Assembly: GCA_910587905.1 (NCBI GenBank)
Contig: CAJUOF010000328.1
Span: 1 to 10,803, forward strand
DNA from: an uncultured Lachnospiraceae bacterium
GTDB lineage: Bacteria > Bacillota_A > Clostridia > Lachnospirales > Lachnospiraceae
DNA: 10,803 bases
Direction: 5' to 3'
A program made the translations under genes and the position numbers. Below are positions 1 through 5,751 of this stretch, one piece after another; within the stretch, counting starts at the first letter, position 1, and each line of letters opens with the position of its first letter. The notes below the pieces were generated by a model. The model was not told the origin of the DNA. It saw nothing but the letters and a program-made list of their open reading frames with translations, and made no database searches.

Positions 1-496
1 ACATGGTGTTCTCCTGTATGGCTCCTTCCCTGATATCCTTGAAAACATACTTCCCCGCATATTCCCTCAGCCTGTCCATGGTCTCTGCCAATTGCGTTTC
101 TTTTGATCTTCGCCTTTCTGTCTCCGACAAATCAAGCAGACATCTGTCAATACTTTCCCAAAGCTCCATGTCTCGAATCGGTTTTAAAAGATAACTGGAA
201 ACACCATATTTGATAGCCTGCTGTGCATAAGAAAACATGTCATAGGCAGTCGTAATGATGATCTTCCCACCAATCCCCTTTTCCGCCAGACAACGGATCA
301 GCTCAAGCCCGGAAATCCCCAGAATATTAATATCCACCAAAAGAATATCCGATCCCTCTGTCAGAGCTTTTTCCAAAGCGGCATTTCCGTTTCCACAAAC
401 AGATATTTCAAACAGTTCCGGATAGTTTGTTTCCACCAGCTTCTGCAATAGTTTTCTCTCGATCGGTTCATCTTCCACAATCAGCAATCGATACAT
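1..496 (-). CDS. YesN-type response regulator, N-terminal part (runs off left edge)
   Basis: This encodes the receiver domain and following linker of a two-component response regulator; the reading frame is open to the window edge, so the C-terminal part is missing. About 165 residues are visible. The acidic pocket is E8-D9, the phospho-acceptor is D55 in an LLVDIN context, the switch residue is T82 or T83, and the conserved lysine is K105 in LLKP. The helical, charged stretch after residue 115 resembles YesN-family regulators, which end in an AraC-type DNA-binding domain; that domain is not visible, so the class is inference. The ATG at 494-496 was chosen because GGAGGG lies 9 nt upstream, inside the last codons of the binding-protein gene that ends 4 nt before. 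This implies translational coupling with it. The partner kinase is probably encoded just beyond the left edge. Confidence 0.9.
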   Translation of the reverse strand, partial: MYRLLIVEDEPIERKLLQKLVETNYPELFEISVCGNGNAALEKALTEGSDILLVDINILGISGLELIRCLAEKGIGGKIIITTAYDMFSYAQQAIKYGVSSYLLKPIRDMELWESIDRCLLDLSETERRRSKETQLAETMDRLREYAGKYVFKDIREGAIQENTM

Positions 497-500
497 CCAT

Positions 501-1436
501 CTACCCTCCGTACACGTCCATATCAATCAAGACCATATCCGTTTCCAATGGTTCACCCTGTAGCAGTTTGTCCATACATTCCACTGCCTGATATCCCAAC
601 TGTACAATATCCTGAACAAACAAAACATCAATCACATGCGAAGAAGCATAGGTAAAAGCCTCCTCCGACTCACAAAATCCAAAAAATTTGCAGGTATCCT
701 GCAGCCCCAGTCTTTGAATTGCCTGTGCAATCACAGTTGTAAAGGATGACTTAAAACACACCACCGTCCTGTTTTCTCCACGCCTCTCTAAAAGCGCTCC
801 ACAAATCTGGTCATAGTGTTCCTCTGCATCATCCGAAAGCCTTATTTCCTTGATTTTTGCCGAGTCTCCCCGACTCTCAATCTCAGCCCTGAATGCGTCA
901 AGCCGTACCTGAGCCGCCTTTGAATCCTTTTCATCTGAACCGATAAACACCAATATTTCTCCTGAACCTGCTTCCTCCAGAGCCAGACGGGCAACATTTT
1001 TTCCACTTTCCACGTTATCGGAACCGACAAAGCAATCCCTCATGGGCGTCTCCGCATCAGAATCACACAAAATAATCTTAATGTCCTGTTCTCTCGCCTT
1101 TACCAAAAGTGCCTGAATGGTTTCAGAAGTATATTGATTCGCACTGAGCAGAATCCCATCCGGCCTGGATAAAATAACCTTTTCCAGTTCCCTCATGACA
1201 TTCCTCTCACTCTCATCGTAATCATAGGGATATTCCGACAGCAGCATTCCTTTTTTATCCGCCGCCTCACGTATATTCACCCACATTCCATTCCAGAATT
1301 TATCGTTTGCAGAGGGCATGATCACCGCAATACGGCCACCCTTCCATTCTCTATCGGGCGAAGGCAAAAAAACGAATCCAAAGCCAATGAAGCAAACTAT
1401 TCCTATCATGACCACCAGTATGAACACCTTTTTCAT
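501..1436 (-). CDS. Membrane-anchored periplasmic-binding-protein-like sugar sensor/binding protein
   Basis: A 311-residue protein with an N-terminal hydrophobic segment (about residues 4-24) followed by a two-lobed type I periplasmic binding fold (about 34-305) of the ribose/galactose-binding (Peripla_BP_4) kind. Family-like signatures are RIAVIMPSANDKFW near 35-48, RPDGILLSAN at 91-100, ESGKNVARLALE at 143-154 and the closing strand-helix around QLGYQAVECMDKLLQGEP. No good lipobox is present (the residue before C15 is V), so it is probably an uncleaved membrane anchor rather than a lipoprotein. The ATG at 1434-1436 was chosen because a GGAGGGGGG ribosome binding site lies upstream; a longer in-frame reading to 1529 adds 31 residues that look non-native. 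Its coupling to a response regulator suggests it presents a ligand to a sensor kinase, as XylFII does for LytS in clostridia, rather than serving only an ABC transporter. That role is inference. Confidence 0.85.
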   Translation of the reverse strand: MKKVFILVVMIGIVCFIGFGFVFLPSPDREWKGGRIAVIMPSANDKFWNGMWVNIREAADKKGMLLSEYPYDYDESERNVMRELEKVILSRPDGILLSANQYTSETIQALLVKAREQDIKIILCDSDAETPMRDCFVGSDNVESGKNVARLALEEAGSGEILVFIGSDEKDSKAAQVRLDAFRAEIESRGDSAKIKEIRLSDDAEEHYDQICGALLERRGENRTVVCFKSSFTTVIAQAIQRLGLQDTCKFFGFCESEEAFTYASSHVIDVLFVQDIVQLGYQAVECMDKLLQGEPLETDMVLIDMDVYGG

Positions 1437-1546
1437 CCAAATCGTTCCCCCCTCCATATAGTGAAAGACCCGATTGCTGCCAACACGCCAACAACCGGGC
1501 CATTTGTCCCAATGATCAATCGAATACATCCTTGTCTGTAAAACAA
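1437..1546 (-). other. Gap with imperfect inverted repeat upstream of the binding-protein gene
   Basis: This 110-nt gap separates the Sel1 lipoprotein gene from the binding-protein gene on the same strand. It holds an 8-bp inverted repeat with one G-U pair (arms 1469-1476 and 1492-1499, 15-nt loop) and no following T-run, so it is not a convincing terminator. A reasonable -35/-10 pair also occurs (TTGGCA at 1483-1478, TATATG at 1460-1455, 17-nt spacer). It would start the transcript inside the ribosome binding site, so I do not call it as a promoter. The two genes may be one operon or separately expressed. Confidence 0.3.
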
Positions 1547-2530
1547 CTAGTTCAGTGCTTCCTGCGCTTCCTCGTTTCCGAGACTTGCCGCCAGCTCATA
1601 ATAGGATTTCGCCTTCTCATCATCCTTCGTCACATAAACACCTTCATCGTAAATTTTCCCCAGCATGTAGGCTCCCCATGCATAATCGTTCTTGTTATGT
1701 GCCTGCACATCCACAAGCCACTGGTACAGGCGCATGGCTTCTTCCACATCCTGTTCCACTCCCGTTCCGTTATACAGGCAATCTGCATATAAATGAGTAC
1801 AGGTAAAGTCCTCCTTTTCCGCTCCCATTTTATAATAGGAAACTCCCTTTTCGACATCAGCCTCCACACCGTACTCCCCATTCACATACATGTTCCCGAG
1901 GAATTTGAATGCCTTATTATAGCCCAGCTCAATGGATTCCTCATAATATTCAATCGCTTTATCCATATCGGGCGCTATCACGTTCGGATCTGCGCCGCCT
2001 TCAAGAGCAGGGAACCCCCCTCCGGCGTAGATGATTCCCCAATAATAAGCAGCCATGGCGTTATCCCGGTCTGTCGCCAGGTTCATCAATTTGATTGCCT
2101 CTTCATTGTTATCCTGCCCGTCTGCAAGGGGCGCTTTGTCAACAAAATACCATGCCGCTACTTCCACCAACGCATCGTCACAGCCACGATCAAAAGCTTC
2201 ATGCATAAATTGAAGCGCTGTGGCAAAATCCTCTTTTTCCCGGTAGAGAAGCGCCGCCGCATAGAGCTGATCCCCTGTCAGATCATCAAATGTATCCAAC
2301 ACCACCTCCGGATGCGCATCTGTTTCTGTATCCTCTGCCAGTTCTGCCTGTGTGCTGCCATCCACAGCTTCATCCTGTCCGGATGATACGCTTTCCTGCA
2401 CATCCGAACTCTGTTCCGCCACGCTTTCTGCAGCCTGCGTTTCTTCCTCCGCAGGTTCTTTTCCACAACCCACCATAAGGCACGCCCCAAGAAACACTGC
2501 CGCCATTCTTAAAATAACATCTCTCTTCAT
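1547..2530 (-). CDS. Sel1-repeat (TPR-like) lipoprotein
   Basis: A 327-residue predicted lipoprotein. The N-terminus has basic residues, a hydrophobic core and the lipobox-like LMVGC, placing the lipidated cysteine at C22. Residues about 25-85 are a low-complexity acidic linker rich in E, Q, S, A and D, typical of a tether holding a domain away from the membrane. From about residue 85 to the end come tandem Sel1-like helical repeats, recognisable by recurring patterns such as AAYYWGIIYAGG, AFKFLGNMYVNGEYG, YADCLYNGTGVEQD and AYMLGKIYDEGVYV, each followed by a xxKAxxYYxxA-type helix. Sel1 repeats are protein-interaction scaffolds; no enzyme motif is visible. The ATG at 2528-2530 follows GGAAGGA with 6-7 nt spacing. 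The neighbouring ligand-binding and regulator genes on the same strand suggest, without proof, an accessory role in extracytoplasmic sensing. Confidence 0.88.
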   Translation of the reverse strand: MKRDVILRMAAVFLGACLMVGCGKEPAEEETQAAESVAEQSSDVQESVSSGQDEAVDGSTQAELAEDTETDAHPEVVLDTFDDLTGDQLYAAALLYREKEDFATALQFMHEAFDRGCDDALVEVAAWYFVDKAPLADGQDNNEEAIKLMNLATDRDNAMAAYYWGIIYAGGGFPALEGGADPNVIAPDMDKAIEYYEESIELGYNKAFKFLGNMYVNGEYGVEADVEKGVSYYKMGAEKEDFTCTHLYADCLYNGTGVEQDVEEAMRLYQWLVDVQAHNKNDYAWGAYMLGKIYDEGVYVTKDDEKAKSYYELAASLGNEEAQEALN

Positions 2531-2753
2531 TTTTTATCCTTCCTTGTGTTTTCTTTCAGGCGCCTTACAAAAGTTTTATGATCACAAGATAAATGTAACA
2601 AACTTCCATGGAAAAGTAAATAAATCCAAATTCCTATTTTTTTACCTTTTTCTTTTTCCACCTCCAAATAGCCTATCGTATACAAGCTTTTAAAAATATC
2701 ATCCAAAAAGTAAAAAAAATATCCTGTTTTTATTCTTCTGCTTTCTTATCCCC
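2531..2753 (-). promoter_or_regulatory. AT-rich intergenic region with possible weak promoter for the Sel1 lipoprotein gene
   Basis: This 223-nt stretch separates the LytTR regulator gene from the lipoprotein gene. On the minus strand a weak candidate promoter is TTGGAT (2706-2701), an 18-nt spacer and TATACG (2682-2677), which would give a leader of roughly 140 nt. A 10-bp perfect palindrome, TTCCATGGAA, lies at 2604-2613 within that leader. A run of eight Ts (minus strand, near 2719-2712) downstream of the regulator gene could be part of a weak terminator, but I see no strong stem before it. No coding region is evident. Confidence 0.3.
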
Positions 2754-3509
2754 CTATTTTTCCTGTCTCTCCGGCAGGGCCGCCCGAATCCCTGTCTCCT
2801 TAAGACGATGCAAAAGCTCCTCATAGCGGTTCCTGGAAACGGGCACCGGCCTGTCACAGCCCCGCAGGACCGCCTCATAGAGCTGCCGCCCCACGTCCCG
2901 AATGAGAGTCACCCGGTACAGGGAGAGGATCACCGACTGATGGCAGAGGAAAAACCCGTGCTCCGAGAGCATTCCCTCCAATTCCCGCATGGTGTAATTC
3001 ATGATCTGGAGCGTTTCGCTCTCCGTGTGGAGATAATTTTTCCGGCTCCGCCGTTCCACATAACAGATATCCCTCACGTCCAGAATCCGATATCCCTTCT
3101 GCAGATGAAACATCAGTCTGGCCGAGCTCTGCTCCCTCCATTCTCCCATGCGGCGGCGCACCTCCTCTATGGTCCGGGAAAGCCGCTCTCTGTTGACGGG
3201 CTTTGTCAGAAACCCGACCGGCTGGAACCCATAACCGTCGATGGCATAGGAGGAGTGTCCGGTGAGAAACACGATCATCAGCTTCGGATACTCCTCCTTA
3301 AGCCGCCCCGCCACCTCAAACCCCATCTCCTCGTAAAGCTCAATGTCCAGAAACAGAAGGTGGGCCGTGCGCCCCTCAAGAAAGGCGAAAAGTTCCCCGC
3401 TTTTTTCAAACTCCGAGACGATCTCCACCTCCGGATAGTCCGCCAGGGCCGTGCGGGCCGCAAGCCTGGAATTGGGATCGTCGTCCAAAATCAACGTCCG
3501 AATGTTCAT
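2754..3509 (-). CDS. LytTR-family response regulator (AgrA/LytR-like)
   Basis: A 251-residue cytoplasmic DNA-binding response regulator. The receiver domain (about 1-120) has the acidic triplet D9-D10-D11, phospho-acceptor D55 in LLFLDIE, T83 and the conserved K103-P104. The LytTR domain spans about 131-240, with the usual landmarks: a GYRILDVRDICYVE strand, NYTMRELEGML helix, FFLCHQSVILSL (the HRSxIVN equivalent) and VPVSRNRYEELL near the end. The ATG at 3507-3509 was chosen because AGGAGGAGG sits 7 nt upstream; an upstream in-frame ATG at 3554 adds 15 residues and has no ribosome binding site. Its natural partner is the GHKL kinase at 4273-5568 on the same strand, but an antisense toxin-antitoxin module now separates them. 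It may depend on read-through across that module or on its own poorly defined promoter; a TATAAA at 3584-3579 has no clear -35. Confidence 0.92.
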   Translation of the reverse strand: MNIRTLILDDDPNSRLAARTALADYPEVEIVSEFEKSGELFAFLEGRTAHLLFLDIELYEEMGFEVAGRLKEEYPKLMIVFLTGHSSYAIDGYGFQPVGFLTKPVNRERLSRTIEEVRRRMGEWREQSSARLMFHLQKGYRILDVRDICYVERRSRKNYLHTESETLQIMNYTMRELEGMLSEHGFFLCHQSVILSLYRVTLIRDVGRQLYEAVLRGCDRPVPVSRNRYEELLHRLKETGIRAALPERQEK

Positions 3510-3593
3510 TCCGTTTCCTCCTCCTCTGCAGGCAGTATACCTCGAAAAAGACATTCTGTCCCCTTTGTTTTTAAAAATTTTATAAAAATCTTA

Positions 3594-3622
3594 TTGCTTT
3601 TTCTCCTTCAACTGCATATAAT
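3594..3622 (+). promoter_or_regulatory. Promoter of the type III antitoxin RNA
   Basis: A perfect TATAAT lies at 3617-3622, preceded by TTGCTT at 3594-3599 with an ideal 17-nt spacer. Transcription would start near 3629-3631, just before the first antitoxin repeat at 3640, which is the expected arrangement for a type III module. The -35 matches the consensus only at TTG, so the start point is a prediction. Confidence 0.7.
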
Positions 3623-3639
3623 GGCAATAGGAAAACTTA

Positions 3640-3737
3640 CCGCTTACTGATGGTGCGGAATACAAATTATTCAGTGCGTGAAATATTTCCGCTTACCGAT
3701 GGTGCGGAATACAAATTATTCGGTGCGAACATCTTTC
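3640..3737 (+). repeat. Two tandem 49-nt direct repeats of the antitoxin
   Basis: Unit 1 is 3640-3688 and unit 2 is 3689-3737. The first 39 positions are identical except 3648/3697 (T/C) and 3673/3722 (A/G); the last 10 nt are less conserved. The nine bases before unit 1 (3631-3639, GAAAACTTA) resemble the end of unit 1 (3680-3688, GAAATATTT). The biological unit therefore probably begins at the A-run rather than at CCGC. Confidence 0.95.
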
Positions 3738-3762
3738 CCCACCATTTGTGGTGGGGATTTTT
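3737..3762 (+). terminator. Intrinsic terminator between antitoxin and toxin
   Basis: A perfect 8-bp hairpin, CCCCACCA (3737-3744) with TGGTGGGG (3749-3756) around a TTTG loop, is followed by ATTTTT. In type III modules such a terminator lets most transcripts stop after the antitoxin repeats, while a minority read through into the toxin gene, keeping antitoxin in excess. The toxin ribosome binding site begins 2 nt after the T-run. Confidence 0.9.
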
Positions 3763-3773
3763 GAAGGAGGTCC

Positions 3774-4268
3774 ATGAGCAAAATACAAACCGGATTCTAT
3801 TACCATATAAAAGATTGTTTTTACGATGATGTACAAGATGAGCGGTTAATGGCAAACAAAGAAGGAAGCAGCTATCGCCCCCACTACCTTGCTCTCTCAG
3901 ACTTCACCAACTCTCAAATCTATTGGATGATTCCCGTCAGCTCCCAATTTTCCAAATACAAAAAAATCCATGATCTTCAAATATCGAAATACAAAAAATG
4001 CACAAAAATCGTACTTGGAAAGTGTGGAGGGCAAAATGCTGCTTTCCTGATCCAAAACGCATTTCCAATTACTGCAGATTACTTTGACCACATACATACC
4101 AGCAAGGGAAAGCCCTTAACCATCCACAAAGGAACTGCAAAATTAATCCTAAACAATCTTCGTTATAATCTCCGCCTCCATAAACACGGCATCTCTCTTT
4201 TTTACCCGGATATCGACCGTATATATAATCTCATTCTGGATAGACAAAATACAAATACACCCAAATAA
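3774..4268 (+). CDS. cptN: CptN/ToxN-like type III toxin (endoribonuclease)
   Basis: A 164-residue protein, close to the usual length of ToxN/CptN/AbiQ-family RNases, which cut mRNA at A-rich sites and process their own antitoxin RNA. Family-like segments are the N-terminal GFYYHIKDCFYDDV, RPHYLAL at 35-41, and the strand plus loop IYWMIPVSSQFSKY at 49-62. The last corresponds to the ToxN YLAPLTSxK region that carries catalytic Ser/Thr and Lys residues (here probably S56/S57 and K61; assignment is inference). AAFLIQNAFPI follows at 89-99, then a helical C-terminus. A short duplication, SKYKK at 60-64 and 71-75, adds positive charge. AAGGAGG lies 3 nt before the ATG. The gene is preceded by repeats and a terminator exactly as in type III systems, is far more AT-rich than the flanking genes, and ends 4 nt from the convergent kinase gene. 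It is probably horizontally acquired, with a role in phage defence or plasmid/genome maintenance. Confidence 0.87.
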   Translation: MSKIQTGFYYHIKDCFYDDVQDERLMANKEGSSYRPHYLALSDFTNSQIYWMIPVSSQFSKYKKIHDLQISKYKKCTKIVLGKCGGQNAAFLIQNAFPITADYFDHIHTSKGKPLTIHKGTAKLILNNLRYNLRLHKHGISLFYPDIDRIYNLILDRQNTNTPK

Positions 4269-4272
4269 CCAT

Positions 4273-5568
4273 TTACTTCTGGTCCTCCTCCTCCGTCAGG
4301 CGGACCCGGTTGGGAATGTTGACCACGAACCGGATCCGGTCCTCCGTAAATTCCGGATAGACCCGCCCGCCGTAGAGCCTCGCCGTCCGGAGCACCATCG
4401 AAAGTCCGATCCCCTCGTGGCCTCTCTTCGTGGAATAGCCCGGCTCAAACATCCTGGCGATCCGTTCCTGATCCCCCGTGAACCGGTTTTCCGATACGAT
4501 CACCGTATTCCCCCGCCGTTTAAAAATACTGAGCCGTATACCCGCCGCCTGATCCTCCGGCGTTTTCAGCGCATCCAAGGCATTCTGGAGCAGGTTCCCG
4601 ATGATCTTGTTGCACTCAAAACCGTTGCAGATCACGTCCCTCATGTCATACGTGATATTGTACACGATATCCGATCCCTTCTTCCGGGCCTCCTCCCTCA
4701 TATTGTAAAGCATGGAGCCCACCACGGCGTCGCTCACCGGCATGATGTCGTTGACCTCGCCCGCCTCGGCGACGAGCCTGCTCACATAAGCCCTGCAGGC
4801 CTCGTACTCCCCGCTGCCGACAAGACCCGATATGGCATGGAGGTGCAGATTAAGATCATGGCGCTGGGAACGGATCGTGTTCATGTAATCCCTGGATTCC
4901 CGCTGCCAGCGATCCATGGTCCTGCCCAGTTCCTCCGCCAAAAGCCTCCCGGCAAGCTCTCTCTGCAGCCATAAGGCGAGACCGAGCAGAAGCAGGAAGG
5001 CGCCGCTCTCCAGAAGGGCGTCAGCCGTGTTCTCCGGCCGGACGGCAAGCAGAAGCAGCGCCTCCGGGACCAGGACGATGCAGGGCAGGAGGCTTAAAAG
5101 CCGGTAATGTGCCTTCTCTTCCGGATAAAACTCCAAGACTTTCCTTACACTTCCATATAAATAAGCCTTTGCCCCCGCCGAATTTTCCACCCTTCCTCCC
5201 GCAGCGCCCAAGAGCGCCCCACAAAAGAGCAGCAGAAAAAAGTAAGCCACATACTCCCATATCAGTTCTTCGCAGAGCAGACAGGGGAGGACCAGTGCAT
5301 CTGCCGAAAGGTACAGGCAAAGCTCCGGGAGAAGTTTCTCTTTCCCCTCACCGCATCCGCCTAAGAAAAAAGCCGCCGCCTGGCCCGTAAGGACCGCCAG
5401 AAAACTCCATCCCTCACATCCTGCAAGCAGGAGGCCCCCATACACCGCCTGGCCTGTCAAAAATGCCGCCGCCATTTTCCATATCTGCCCTTTTTGCCCC
5501 CGCCCGTTCCCGGCCGCCAGGAGAAAAGTGGCCGCCAGGAGGGACGTCATCGCAAGCCACCTGTACAT
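4273..5568 (-). CDS. GHKL sensor histidine kinase (AgrC/LytS-like output, multi-pass membrane)
   Basis: A 431-residue membrane sensor kinase. Residues 1-205 contain about six hydrophobic segments (roughly 3-20, 31-50, 53-71, 79-98, 103-123, 158-176 and 186-203 are candidates). A coiled region (205-230) leads to the phospho-acceptor motif RSQRHDLNLHLH, with H237 the likely phosphorylated histidine. The GHKL ATPase domain follows, with N-box CNKIIGNLLQNALDA (319-333) and glycine-rich lid GHEGIGLSM (383-391). It should phosphorylate the LytTR regulator at 2754-3509. The ATG at 5566-5568 follows GAGGG, and a consensus promoter lies about 60 nt upstream. The N-terminal domain does not clearly match the AgrC peptide-sensor domain, so the signal is unknown. 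Oddly, the cognate regulator is 760 bp away, with an opposite-strand toxin-antitoxin module in between. Confidence 0.9.
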   Translation of the reverse strand: MYRWLAMTSLLAATFLLAAGNGRGQKGQIWKMAAAFLTGQAVYGGLLLAGCEGWSFLAVLTGQAAAFFLGGCGEGKEKLLPELCLYLSADALVLPCLLCEELIWEYVAYFFLLLFCGALLGAAGGRVENSAGAKAYLYGSVRKVLEFYPEEKAHYRLLSLLPCIVLVPEALLLLAVRPENTADALLESGAFLLLLGLALWLQRELAGRLLAEELGRTMDRWQRESRDYMNTIRSQRHDLNLHLHAISGLVGSGEYEACRAYVSRLVAEAGEVNDIMPVSDAVVGSMLYNMREEARKKGSDIVYNITYDMRDVICNGFECNKIIGNLLQNALDALKTPEDQAAGIRLSIFKRRGNTVIVSENRFTGDQERIARMFEPGYSTKRGHEGIGLSMVLRTARLYGGRVYPEFTEDRIRFVVNIPNRVRLTEEEDQK

Positions 5569-5624
5569 TTTCGTCCCTCATTTCCTGTGTCCGGCATGCC
5601 GACTGCCCGACACGGTTTGTAGGG

Positions 5625-5653
5625 ATTATAATGAGGTTTTTCCCATCTGTCAA
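5625..5653 (-). promoter_or_regulatory. Consensus sigma-A promoter of the sensor kinase gene
   Basis: On the minus strand, TTGACA (5653-5648) and TATAAT (5630-5625) are both perfect matches with a 17-nt spacer. Transcription would begin near 5618, leaving about a 50-nt leader before the kinase ATG at 5568. Such a perfect consensus predicts strong constitutive activity unless it is repressed. Confidence 0.82.
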
Positions 5654-5686
5654 GTCAAAAAAGGCATGGTTTCACAAGAATAATGG

Positions 5687-5724
5687 TTGCCTTGAAAAGT
5701 TCTGATATGGTATCATGATATCAG
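5687..5724 (+). promoter_or_regulatory. Promoter and overlapping inverted repeat upstream of the AAA/PD-(D/E)XK gene
   Basis: TTGCCT (5687-5692) is followed 18 nt later by TATCAT (5711-5716), preceded by TGG, which gives an extended -10 element. An inverted repeat, CTGATAT (5702-5708) and ATATCAG (5718-5724) with a 9-nt centre, encloses the -10 hexamer. A repressor bound there would block the promoter, so this may be an operator. The gene's AAAGGAGG ribosome binding site is at 5739-5746. Confidence 0.5.
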
Positions 5725-5751
5725 GTTTTCATCCTGCGAAAGGAGGACTCC

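Larger units (their letters stand above)
3630..3762 (+). ncRNA. cptI: CptI/ToxI-like type III antitoxin RNA (two pseudoknot repeats)
   Basis: This RNA would be the antitoxin that binds and inhibits the ribonuclease encoded immediately downstream. It consists of two tandem 49-nt units starting near 3632 and 3681, and ends at an intrinsic terminator. Each 39-nt core (3640-3678, 3689-3727) can fold as an H-type pseudoknot. Stem 1 is CCGC with GCGG (offsets 0-3 and 15-18), extended to 6 bp in unit 2. Stem 2 is ACTGA with TCAGT in unit 1 and ACCGA with TCGGT in unit 2 (offsets 6-10 and 31-35). The only two core differences form one compensatory T-A to C-G pair. Type III toxins cut their antitoxin precursor into single units at A-rich junctions; GAAAAC (3631), GAAATA (3680) and GCGAAC (3725) are candidate sites. 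Two repeats of this size fit my memory of the CptIN family better than the shorter, more numerous ToxI repeats. Confidence 0.88.

Noticed and set aside
1455..1483. TTGGCA-17-TATATG as promoter of the binding-protein gene
   Set aside because: Transcription would begin inside the ribosome binding site, about 12 nt from the ATG, so it is unlikely to be the functional promoter.
1437..1529. N-terminal extension of the binding protein from 1529
   Set aside because: The extra 31 residues precede a clear membrane-anchor start and lack a ribosome binding site; the ATG at 1436 has GGAGGGGGG.
1793..2386. Long plus-strand reading frame opposite the Sel1 lipoprotein gene
   Set aside because: It lies antisense to a well-supported gene and gives a protein without recognisable domains and with atypical His/Cys-rich composition.
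3510..3554. N-terminal extension of the LytTR regulator from the ATG at 3554
   Set aside because: The added 15 residues overlay the strong AGGAGGAGG site that serves the ATG at 3509, and receiver domains normally begin directly with the first strand.
3640..3737. The tandem repeats as a small CRISPR array
   Set aside because: The units are contiguous with no unique spacers, no cas genes are nearby, and the repeats fold as pseudoknots between a promoter and a terminator upstream of a ToxN-like gene.
4230..4271. A short minus-strand peptide after the kinase stop (TAAATG) as a remnant of the displaced regulator start
   Set aside because: It reads only about 13 codons inside the antisense of the toxin gene and shows no similarity to the regulator's N-terminus.
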